DNA of 64,000 nt from Dryobates pubescens (lineage: Eukaryota > Chordata > Aves > Piciformes > Picidae), in contig NC_071624.1 in NCBI RefSeq assembly GCF_014839835.1, positions 22,017,112 to 22,081,111 on the forward strand, read 5' to 3'. The notes under the pieces are model-generated. The model searched no databases. It had not been told where the DNA came from and was given only the letters and a program-made list of their open reading frames with translations. Numbering within the stretch: position 1 is the first letter of the stretch; every line of letters begins with the position of its first letter. Of this stretch, positions 49,050 through 61,000 are shown one piece after another. The translations under genes were made by a program, and so were the position numbers.

Positions 49050-49220
49050 CAGGATCAAAGGGTCACAGGATGTCAGGGGTTGGAAGGGACCCAAAGAGAT
49101 CATCCAGATCCCCTTGCCAGAGCAGGGCCAGGGAATCCAGCACAGGTCACACAGGAACACATCCAGACAGAATCTCCAGAGAAGGAGACTCCACAACCTC
49201 TCTGGGGAGCCTGTTCCATT
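49050..49220 (-). mobile_element. CR1 LINE 3' fragment, antisense
   Basis: It has GGATCAAAGGGTCACAGG and GGTTGGAAGGGACCCAAAG. It stops near CTCTGGGGAGCCTGTTCC. Confidence 0.87.
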
Positions 49221-49524
49221 TCCCCTCCCAACTTCTGCACCCAACAGTGCTCCCAGCGACCTCCATCCTCCCCCATCACCTCACAATGACTCTCGGCTCT
49301 ATCCTACCCGAGCTCCACACCGCTACTCCTCATTCCCTCTGCACCATATCTCAGTATCCCCTCCTGGCATCCACCACGGCCACTCACCCCCTCCCAGTAG
49401 CCCCTTCTAATTCCACCCCAAAGCCCCTTCCCAACCTATCCCAGCCTCCTTCCCCAGGCTCTCAGGAGTGCCTTACCAGTACCCCTCACCCCCTCTCGGT
49501 TCCTCCCGAGTGCACCTCCCCGCC

Positions 49525-49612
49525 CTATCCCCATCTCGCCCCTCCCCACCCTATCCCACCCCCTCTCCCAGCTCCTCCACCCCCTCTCCCAGCCCCCCCG
49601 CCAGCGCCCCGG
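49525..49612 (-). other. G-rich tract with G-quadruplex potential in AP2B1 intron 1
   Basis: The plus strand shows repeated C-runs (CCACCCCCTCTCCCAGC twice, plus CCCCCCCG). The transcribed AP2B1 RNA therefore has a dense series of G-runs within about 100 nt of the first 5' splice site. This fits the GGG-N-GGG G-quadruplex pattern; formation is inferred, not shown. Confidence 0.55.
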
Positions 49613-49631
49613 CCGCTCCGGCCCCACTCAC

Positions 49632-49755
49632 GGCGCGGGCTGGACACCGCTGTGTGGGCGGCGGCGGAACCGGAAGCGGGAAAGGCGGCGCCCGCAGGGC
49701 TCGCGAGAACTAACCTCCCCGCCCAGCGCCGGCCCCACCCCCAGCACCATAGAGA
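49632..49755 (-). other. AP2B1: AP2B1 5'UTR exon 1 (5' end approximate)
   Basis: On the minus strand GCGCC|GTGAGTGGG gives a consensus donor at 49631 inside the CpG-rich block. It matches the known layout in which the first AP2B1 exon is noncoding and the start codon lies in exon 2. The transcription start cannot be seen, so the right edge is a guess. Confidence 0.6.
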
Positions 49756-49869
49756 CGAGGCGCAGGAGACAGATCGTCCCCCCATGCGGCGCTTCCGGCG
49801 GCGGAGCGCCGCTGTAGCCCTGCGGGACGGGTGCTCCCCCTGGCGGCGGGGGGGAGCGCAGCCGGCGCC
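49632..49869. promoter_or_regulatory. Bidirectional CpG promoter of AP2B1 and PEX12
   Basis: Fewer than 240 bp separate the AP2B1 exon 1 donor from the PEX12 start codon, so both transcription starts must lie here or overlap. Visible motifs are an ETS core CCGGAAG at 49670-49676, CTCGCGAGA at 49700-49708 (nine of ten bases of TCTCGCGAGA, the BANP motif), and a reverse ETS core CTTCCGG at 49792-49798. There is no TATA box. This fits a housekeeping bidirectional promoter. Confidence 0.75.
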
Positions 49870-52407
<2,538 letters not shown>

Positions 52408-52680
52408 AGGGCCTCTGCCCTGCGCTCCCCGAGATGCAGCCCCGGGGCTGGCACAGCCTCGGTGCACCCCTTTCCTATGTGCCACAGGAGCTGCTTCAAC
52501 CACCGCAGCTCGTCGGGGAGCTCCAGAGCTCCTTTGGGCTTGGTGGTGCTTCGGAGATGCCTGGCCACTGCCAGGCTGTGGTAAGGTTCTCCTGTTGGGT
52601 CGTTGCCTGTTCAGACAGTCTGGTTGATCTTTCAGCTGTAGCAGTGTCATTAAAGCCATGATTGCTCACAGCCAGAAGGT
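52408..52680 (+). other. PEX12: PEX12 3'UTR with ATTAAA polyA signal
   Basis: The variant signal ATTAAA lies at 52649-52654. A GT-rich element (GGTGGTGGTG) follows at about 52678, where CR1 sequence starts. The cleavage site is therefore expected at about 52665-52680, next to the CR1 edge. Confidence 0.65.
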
Positions 52681-53620
52681 GGTGGTGAACAGCTCAACGT
52701 CCAGATGGAAATGGATGACCAGTGGTGTCCCCTCAGGGGTTTGTACTGTTCAGTATCTTCAGCAGTGAAGGCACCCTCAGCAAGTTTGCAGATGACACCG
52801 AACTGAGTGGTGCGGTTGACACAGCTGAGGGACAAAATACACCCAGAGAGACCTGGAAAAGCTGGAAAATGGAGATGTGTGAACCTCAGGAGATTCAATA
52901 AGGCCAAGGTCAAGGTCCTGGGTCAGGGCAACCCCCAGTATCAATCCAGGCTGGGGATGAAGGGCTGGAAAGCAGCCCTGTGGAGAAGGACTTTGGGAGG
53001 CTGAGACAAGAAAAACTGGAGATGAGCCAGCGCAGAGTGCTGCCAGCCCAGCCCCAGCCTGTCCTGGGCAACATGGGCAGGAAGGGGATTCTGCCCCTCT
53101 GCTGTGCTCTGTTGAGACATCCCCTGCAGTGCTGGGACAGCTCTGGAATCCTCAGCAGAGACAGGGACCTGTTAGAGAAGGGCCAGAGGAGGCCACAGCA
53201 ATGCTGGCAGGGCTGGAAGCCCTATGCTGTGAGACCAGGCTGAGAGAGTTGGGCTTGGGCAGCCTGGAGAAGAGAAGGCTCCAGAGAGACCTTCTGGTGG
53301 CCTTCCGTGGCTTACACAAGAGATCAGAAAGCTGGGGCTAGACCTTTGAGCAGGGCCAGTTGTGACAAGACAAGGGGTGATGGCTTGAACTCAAAAGAGG
53401 GAGATTCAGACTGGAGAGAAGGGAGAAATGTTTGACACAAAGTAGGGAAAGCCTGGCCCAGGGTACCCAGAGAGGTGGCAGCTGCCCCATCCCTGGCAGC
53501 ATTGCACATCAGGTTTGGGGCTCTGTGCAATCTGCTCCAGTTGTAGATGTCCCTGCTGCCTGCAGGGGGGTTGGACTGGGTGGCCTTGAAAGGTCTCTTT
53601 CCACCCAAAGCAGACTGAGT
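52680..53620 (+). mobile_element. CR1 LINE, about 940 bp, older, with RT remnant
   Basis: It has CCAGTGGTGTCCCCTCAGGG and a decayed RT block read as KFADDTELSG. It continues through GGTTCAATAAGG-like sequence to GAAAGGTCTCTTTCCACCC. Strong divergence from the young copies suggests an older subfamily. Confidence 0.9.
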
Positions 53621-56449
53621 ATAGGATGCTCTGAAGATAGACCATAAAACGTTTTTTTTCTTCAAAGAACACCAACTTTATTAAACCAGCCTTTAGACTT
53701 AGACTATCTGGTGAGCTCACTACAGTCAGGTATCACACAGGCATTCATCCATTAGCTTATTACAATCACATTAAAAACAGCCCTGGAGCTGCCCAGCACA
53801 TCACTGCCAGAACTTGACTCGGTGTGAGCTAGACCAGAGCCAGTTCTGCTCAGTGCTGGCCCTGCCCAGCTCAGGCTCTGCTCACTCAGGCACTTTCTGC
53901 AGTTCAGGGCAGGTTTGCACAACCAGAGGCTGCTTCTAGCAGGGAGAAGCTGATGGGGAGAGCTCCTGCCAAGGGCTGGACTGCACAAAGGCTCTGGCTT
54001 AGATTTGCTCCTGAGCACACCAAGGGCACTGCCACAGCTTGTGCCCCTCTTTGGGGTGCAGGAAGGCAGAGGTGGCACCTGCAGGGAGGAGCAGACAGGA
54101 CAAGTGACCCTCAACTGCCCAACAAGGGATTCCATCCTATTGAAGGCATCTTCAGACTCAAGTTGAGGGATCACCAGGATCAAGCCTCTTCAATGGCCAG
54201 TGCCTGAGGAGGGCTCTGTCCATTCTCTCTTCCACCCCAACCTATTGTGTTCCTGAGTCCAGTTCCAGCATCCAGCTCCTGCATCTGGTTCACATCTGCT
54301 GCTGAGTCCAGCCTGAGACTTCCCCAGTGCCTGCCCCCAGCATCGGTGGTGACCCTCTACTACCATCAGGGGTTGGGTTCCATATTGGCTTGTCTCTCTT
54401 TGTCTCTAGTCCATGGCATTGTTCTTCTTTCCATCCCAGTTGCTTTAGTTTCTTTCACAACCCATCAGTCTGTCTCCATTATTCCTGTTCTCTTCCCTTT
54501 GGGAAGGCAGAAGTGTTCATCAAGCATATCTGTCACCCATCCAGCAGCCACCCCAGGCATAGTCGAGCACACCAAGTCTGCTAACAAATATTCAGTGACC
54601 CCAAGCCACTGCCTCATCAGACACTCTCAAAAGCAGTGACTTAGCTGCTCAGTCCTTTTCCAGACCTGCCAACCAACCATTCTCCCATTAGGAGAAAACC
54701 ACCAGAACTCTTCCCCTAGGTATAGACTCCCCACAGAAGCTCCTGCTCAGGAGAAGTGAACGTAAAGCTGTCCTCAAGACCTGGAAGAGAACAGAGATGA
54801 GATCATAGCATACCTCCTGATTTTTTCCAATACTTGATGAGCCCAGGCCCCAATAGAGCTGCACTTCACACAGAGCAGAGCACCAGAACTGGACACCACA
54901 CTGCAAATCACTTCCAAAACCACTCCTGCTTCCAAGCAGTCACTGGATGAGAGCACAGCTGAACCAGCTGCTCATGAGGTGTCCACAGGCCAGACAGCTC
55001 AGGCTCCATGTACAAAAGGAGAAGGTGCAGTGGCAGAGGATCTGGAGTTCCTAAAGACGTGTCACACACATGAGGACAACCAAGAAACTCCTCTGGCTGC
55101 AAGCTCAGCACTAAACCCAGGGCTGCAGTGGGACACACAAAGCCAGCCAAGAATTTCGACCACTCACTTCTCAAACCCAGGTCTTTGTTTTCTTCTGGTA
55201 TAAGAAATTACTAACACTCCTTGATATTTGTTTCTATAACTTCTTTAGGGTGCACCAAAAAGTTTCAAGCAGCAGCAAAGCTGTTGCCTCCAGATGAACT
55301 TAGCTTAAAACAGCTCAGAGAGAAGATTACGTGATCATGCCCTGGTCAGAGCAAAGACACAGTCCCAGCAATACCAGTTCAGACTATACTTCACTCATCA
55401 TTGCTGTGGGCAGGTGACTTTCCATTCCATAGGGAGCTTGCTCCCACAGCTGGAGCTGGAGGAGGAAAACACACACAGAGACACCTCCCCACCCCAACAA
55501 ACAGACATTAACCTGGCTTCTGGGCTGATTCTGGCTTTCTCCAGGACAGGATTTGCAGTAGGTTAACACAGTCCCTTGGAAGCTCAGGCAGGAGTGGCTG
55601 CTACAAAACTGAGAAGTCAAGCCCCAAGTTGCTCTTTGTGCCTTCCTGCACCCACCTCTGCAGCACAGCAGCATGGAGGAGATGGCAGCTTGCCCCAGCA
55701 GCACAGATGAGGTCTCTCCAGAGCTGCAGGAGAGACAAAGCCATGTTGGTGACGTGACACAGGCAAAACCTCTTCACTGCCTTTCCCAAACACCTTCAGC
55801 TAAGGCAGCAAACCACCTCTCCCTCCCCCTTCCCCACACACACCGGCAGCCCAGCAGGCAGGAGCACTGCCATCACTTAAGGCTGTGGCTCACCAGCCAG
55901 CCTGCAGCAGATAAAAGCTTTGTGCTGCTCATCCATCAAGCAAGGCCTTGGTTCATCACCTCCTACTGTTACAGATCCGAAGGGGATGAAGCACATTCAG
56001 CAGGGCAGCAAGGGAAGGGAGGAGGGTGCCATGCCCGACAGAACTGAGCTGGAGCCAGGGGAGGCTGCCCCAAAGCGCTCAGGAGAGCTGGTACCAGGCA
56101 GAGCAAAAGGAACAAAACTCATCCCTGGAAATGTCGCTCGAGTCAGTGGCTCTCCAAGGCTCCAGAGGCCTCTTTGGGTCCAACCCCTCCCTCAGGCCAC
56201 CCATTTGCAGCCTATTTGCCATCTCTCTCCCTACATTCTCACCCCAGGCCTCTGGCTGCTCTCGTCCCCGGTTCCTCCCTCCACCCCTGTCCATGCATCT
56301 CCCTCAGCCCCAGTGCCCTATCCGAGCCCTGCTCAGTTCCCTGCATGCCCCCAGACCCTTAGACAATCTTCTCACCTTCAGTTCCCCCCTTCACCCACAG
56401 TCCTCAGCCTCAGAGGTCCTTCCTCTGCAGGTTCCCCCACTCCCAGCCC
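53621..56449. other. Intergenic region between PEX12 and the Schlafen promoter
   Basis: I recognise no gene here. On the minus strand AATAAA (plus TTTATT at 53677-53682) could end a minus-strand transcript, but no minus ORF looks like a known protein. About 54200-54600 might be an old dispersed repeat, possibly LTR-derived, that I cannot name with confidence. The rest shows nothing. Confidence 0.5.
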
Positions 56450-56760
56450 GGCTCTTCCCTACCCGGCTCCACGCACACCTCCGCCGCTCGCGCAGGCGCA
56501 GCCGCGCCGAGGCGGAGCTGCCTTTGCCCCACCCCCGGCGGCCGACAGCCAATGGCAGCGCTCGGGCGGGCGTAGCTGGAGGGGGCGGTGCCGCAGCCTT
56601 CCGCTAGGAGGAACGGGACGGGAAGGGGCGGAAGGGAACGGAACGGAACGGAACGGAACGCGACGGGACGAGACGAGACGAGACGGTGCCGCGCTGGATC
56701 CTGTCTAATCTAAACCAGTACTGTTTAGTGCAGCTCAGCTCAGTCCGGCGGCACCGCTAC
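56450..56760. promoter_or_regulatory. CpG-rich promoter of the Schlafen gene
   Basis: This is a GC- and CpG-dense block with a CCAAT box at 56549-56553 and GC boxes at 56564-56570 and about 56581-56587. The imperfect GGAAC repeat follows. No TATA box is clear. A minus-strand start from the same island cannot be excluded. Confidence 0.6.
56611..56685. repeat. Imperfect pentanucleotide repeat (GGAAC/GGGAC/GAGAC)
   Basis: About 75 bp of five-base units drift from GAACG to GGACG to AGACG. It lies at the likely transcription start of the Schlafen gene. Confidence 0.85.
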
Positions 56761-56854
56761 AGTGAGCTCTGGGCTCTCACCCTTCCGTTCCTCAGCGACT
56801 TCGCTTTCACCCTCAGCCGAGCCGAGATCTCTTTTCCAGCGGCAGACACATCTT
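56700..56854 (+). other. SLFN: Candidate noncoding exon 1 of the Schlafen gene
   Basis: CACATCTT|GTAAGT at 56855 is a consensus donor just downstream of the CpG block. There is no suitable start codon in this stretch, so it would be 5'UTR. A second good donor, TTCAAG|GTAAGG, lies at 57113. Which of these is used cannot be told. Confidence 0.4.
56797..56808 (-). promoter_or_regulatory. ISRE-like element
   Basis: GACTTCGCTTTC on the plus strand fits the interferon-stimulated response element (AGTTTCNNTTTC) in spacing and in one half-site. The other half departs from consensus, with CTTC for TTTC in its core. Schlafens are known interferon-induced genes, so the position is apt. Function is inferred. 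Confidence 0.35.
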
Positions 56855-57919
56855 GTAAGTACGGAGAGAGAAGCCGAATTCACGAGAGAAAAGCTTTTTA
56901 AGCCCCCCACATGCCTGTGGGCTTCACTGTGACTGTGTGCGGCGCACAGAGAAGACGTCTGAGCGAAGGGGGAAGTCCTCAATCGCTGCTGCTGGGCACC
57001 TCCCGTGAAAACTTCAGTTGCGATAAACACTACTTTGGGTTGTATTAGGGCAGGCCTGGGACACCAGAATGGAATCTGAAGGGAGATGAAGAGAAGAAAC
57101 ACAAGGTTCAAGGTAAGGAAGGGGAGCAGCGTACGAGCTCCTGCCGGGGGCTGAGCTGAGAACTCTTAGGTTACCGAAAATGTGGGATTTGAACTCTGAT
57201 TGCAGTGTGCAGATTTCAGCGAGCCAGGCGTTCTTCTCGGCAAGGCATGCCTGGGAAAATCTTTCTGCAAAGCCTGTACATACCAAAGATGGTTTGGATG
57301 CGGCCTTATAAAGCATGCTGAACAGATGCTCCTTGCTTTTCCCGGAGATCATTAACATATTCATCAATTTCCCGGGTACTAGCTCTTTTTGCTAGACCCA
57401 AATTGACTGTTATCCCCTGATATACTGAGCAAATCAGGTACTAATAATACAATGCACAGTTCCTTTAGCCTGCTGGCGGGGTGGGGGGGAAGTGCAGCAT
57501 AAAGCAGGGAAGCAGTAGCAGAAAGCAGAAATGCAGGGAACCAGCCCATTCCCATCTCTCTCACTACCATTCCCACAGGAAGAGCCAACACCAAAGCCCC
57601 AAACACAAAAGCAGCAACCAGAACAGGAAGTCTCTCATGTTGCAGTCTGAACTCCAAGCCCCACACTACTTTGTTCCAGCCAGCACTTCCATTTGGAAGC
57701 TGGCATGAGGCAGGGTTCTTGTAAGTGTCACAACCACTTTCTGCAGCAGAGCTTCGAGCTTGCTGGCCTGCTTCCCAGCTTCCGGAACTGTGTCTGCAAC
57801 TGTGCAGCTTCAGTGGGACAGCAGCTTTCCCAACTGAGCCAGCCATGGTGGGTGTGAAGGTTGGAAGTTGGGGAATTTCTTCTCACCTGCTTTTTGTAAT
57901 TGCTTCTTTCCTCTGGCAG
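56855..57919 (+). other. SLFN: Schlafen 5' intron region
   Basis: This is a 1.1 kb stretch between the first candidate donor and the start-codon exon. It is free of CR1. An alternative exon end (57112) is possible; nothing else is recognised. Confidence 0.5.
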
Positions 57920-58034
57920 GCTTTGGCCAGAAGAGAAGTGCCAGGGGGAGGCAAGGAGTAGCCCTGCAGGGTTGGGCTTCCAGCACTGCTGCTGCTTCAT
58001 CAGAGGAAATGCAGAGGAGTGAAAGCAAACCAGA
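57920..58034 (+). CDS. SLFN: Schlafen exon with probable start codon (ATG at 58009)
   Basis: The acceptor CTTTCCTCTGGCAG|G and the donor CCAGA|GTAAGT are both strong. An in-frame TAG (57959-57961 in a neighbouring frame) and the lack of other starts point to ATG 58009 as the initiator. It encodes MQRSESKP plus GA, and exon A supplies G, giving Glu9. The phase matches exactly, which is why I chose this start. Vertebrate Schlafens begin similarly close to the YPDLV-type motif. Confidence 0.6.
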
Positions 58035-61000
58035 GTAAGTTTTCTTCTCCTAGGTTTTGGTAGAGGGAAGGGACAGAGGAGAAAGCAGGGAACATGCTCC
58101 AGCTGCTTTGCTCCTCATTTCTGCTGCACATCATTGTGGGCCTTAGCCATTGAAGAATTTCAAGATGCTATTTCAGATAGTGATGTTTTAGCCCAGAGAT
58201 ACGAAGAAGAGGTGAGGTAAGTCCTCTCTGTCACACCAGGGGAGTCTGAGATCTCAGCAGTCAGCCAGCCTGTCCTGTTACAGTGAACTGGGAGGGTTTG
58301 TGGAGCTGGATGGGAAAGATCCTCTGGCCACAGTGATGTCCTTGCTGCTTTAGCTGTGCCATAGCTCAGAGCTGCAAGGAGCAGAGCTATGTTCCTCAGC
58401 AGAGCCAACTGAGAGGAGAGGCAGAGAAGGCAGGAAACCTGTGTCCTGCATCAGATGTGGAGGAGATGCTTGCTGGAGCTTTTGTGCCCTGCAACTCTCT
58501 GGCTTGATACCTGGCCAGGTGGAAGGCACATCTGTGCTGCTGGAAATAAGCAGCACTCCTGTCCCAGGCAACATCTCTTCTAGGCACAGCTGAATTTCTT
58601 TCCAGGTGCTTTTGTCCCCTGGAGCAAGGGGCTGGATTTCATGTTAAGGGATTGGCTTCAGTGTGATGCCAGTGCAGTCTGGCACCGCTTCAGTGAACTT
58701 GCCAACTGGCTGAGGGCCAAGTGGCCATCAGCAGAGGCTAACAAGGGTGGCCCAGGAGAGCTAGAAGTTAAGGGTTGCTTATTAATCAGCAGCATCACTG
58801 GGCTCTTCAGATGGAGGTGAGGCTTACTACAGCCTTTTCTGAGTCATTCCAGGGGAGGAAGAGAGGCCATGCACTCCATGGGGACAAATTCCAGTTTGAA
58901 GCCCTCTCTCTGCTTTGCAAGGGGAGGAAAATCTACATTGCCTTCATCTCTGTGACTTGGTATCTTTATTGTTAACATGATGGCCACACTCTAGCTAAAG
59001 TCTTTGGTAGTCGATGAGTAATTCTGTTGTCATTGTTTCAGGCTCAAACTGGCTCTTCAAGACCATCAACTGCAGCAGAGGGTCCAGGTTCACTTAGAAA
59101 CTGAGTATCCTGAAGTAGTTTTGTGTGTTGGAGAAATGTGTTTTGGTGTAAAAGCAAGGCAGAAGATGCCCAAAGCCTCAAAACAAGATCAAAAACACAC
59201 CCTTGCCCGTGCCCTGTGTGCCCTGCTGAACTCTGGAGGAGGGGTGGTAAAAGCAGAGATTGCAAATGAAGGCTACAGTTTGGAGAGAGATGGCATTGGA
59301 GCAGACTTAGAAGAGGCCTTTCGGTCTCTCCTTTTGATTGTAGAGTGGGAAAAATACCTGGACTTGGAACAGCAAGGTAACAACCTCCTGATCTTTGTGA
59401 AAGCCTGGAGCAGCGAGAGCACAGCCTCAGGGTCTGCAAGTGCAAAGCCTCGGATCTGCAGCCTGGGCACTGGGCTGTACACAAAGAGTGGAGCTTCTCT
59501 TCCCCACATGAACCCTACTGAAGCTCTTCTGTTCCTTACAGGAAAGCAGGAGGAAGCCAGGAGAGAGCGCAGCCTGGCTGAACTGGATTATGAGGCTTGC
59601 ACGAGGCGTATGTGGAGGGAGAATGATCTCAGCCTGGAACCACCTGATAGAATCAGCTGTACAAGAGATGCTGAAAGAGAGAGCAGCCTGGAACCACCTG
59701 AGAAAATCAGGCAGACAACAGATGATGAAGGGGACGGGAGGGATATCTGGAGTGTTGTTTCAGAGCTGTATGATCGGGACCAACTGCATCATGGAGAGAA
59801 GTTGCCTTTCACAGAGTCAAGATATGTGGCATTTAAGCACTACTCAACGGACAACTTCCTGACTCATGTCAGGGAAGTGCTGCCTCAGTATATTGCTGGG
59901 TTTGCAAACACAGATGGTGGGTATCTGTGGATTGGGGTGGATGATGATGGCAGAGTGCAGGGATTCAGCTGTGATGATGAGGAGCAGAGAAAGCTAGAAG
60001 ATCTCATCAAATCCATTAAATACAACTTAATTGCCTTCCACATGTGCCAGATGGATGACTGGTGCCACGTGTACAATGACCACAAACTATTCCCAGTGTG
60101 TGGACTGGATGGAGAGCGCCGTCGCCACGTCTGTGCTGTGAGAGTTCTGCCCTACAGTTGTGTCCTGTTTGCTGAAGCCCTGGACTCGTGGGTCGTGGGA
60201 CATTACACAATCAGGAGACTGGGAGTAAAGGAGTGGGTTAAGAGGATGACTGATACAGATCCAGGTCCAAAAGAGGAGGACAATCCCTCTCCCTTTTCCA
60301 TGTTTCCCTTTCTTGTCTTGCTGCTGGCCTGGCAGTGTTGTTTGCCTGTGACAGTCTCACCTGCTTTTCAGGCTTCTTTGTGGCCTGGCCAACCCTTGAG
60401 TGCTTAAGGTGCTTGCTAAATCCCTCCCTTTCTGCTGCTGCTTTCCTGAATGCTTGCTGCAGGCTGCAGCAGCTGCTGGTGACCAGCAATTTATTAATGC
60501 TTTGGCTACAGCTGCTGCCAGTCAAATCAGCTGAGCACTGTGGACAGAGCAGTTGCTCCCTGGGCAGTGAGAGGAGCCCCACTAACAGAGGCAGAGATCA
60601 TCACAGCAGCTGGTGAGAGAAGGAAACCAAGGCCCATGACCTGAGCCTGTTGTGTTGCTGCTGAACTGCTGTCCCTGTGAGCTGCAAGGTCTCTGTCTCT
60701 GCTTTGCTTTTCTTCTTTCCAGGATGAGCAAAAGACCCAAAAGCAGCAGGAGTGAGGCCAGCCTGTGGCTCTTGCCCTGAGGGGCAGCAAATGCCCCTGC
60801 TGTATCACAGGGCTTTCTTTCTGTTCCTTCCAGGTCTTGCAAGGCTTTCTTCGACCTTCAGGCAAGAGCTGAGTCTGACAGGGAGGCCACCTCTTGCCAA
60901 GGCAGTTTATTCAGCCCAAGGAGCTGACAGTGCTGCTACCCTTTGTGAGAACCTCTTTCCAGGTGGGTCTGCACATTGCTTCCCCTCTCTGGTAGCTTTG

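Larger units (their letters stand above)
45009..49631 (-). other. AP2B1: AP2B1 intron 1
   Basis: This 4.6 kb intron lies between the 5'UTR exon and the start-codon exon. CR1 is sparse: 46525-46965 (-) and 49050-49220 (-). Bases 45009-46524 and 46966-49049 are unique. The part nearest exon 1 (about 49300-49620) is strongly C-rich on the plus strand. Confidence 0.75.

Noticed and set aside
52408-53000. SNORD7-like box C/D snoRNA, which lies near PEX12 in human
   Set aside because: I looked for paired RTGATGA and CTGA boxes with a terminal stem near the PEX12 3' end and saw no convincing set. A covariance-model search would settle it.
54200-54600. LTR-like sequence between PEX12 and Schlafen
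   Set aside because: The style of sequence recalls avian LTR elements, but I cannot identify ends or family with confidence, so it is only mentioned in the intergenic entry.
55920-56708. 262-codon plus frame into the Schlafen CpG island
   Set aside because: It ends in translated GGAAC repeat and has a Pro/Ser-rich composition. It is best explained by low stop density in GC-rich DNA.
59121-60407. TTG at 59121 as start of the Schlafen protein, with a single-exon product
   Set aside because: The conserved ETEYPEVVL stretch lies upstream in the same frame, after a good acceptor at 59041. The exon 58009-58034 supplies an ATG in matching phase.
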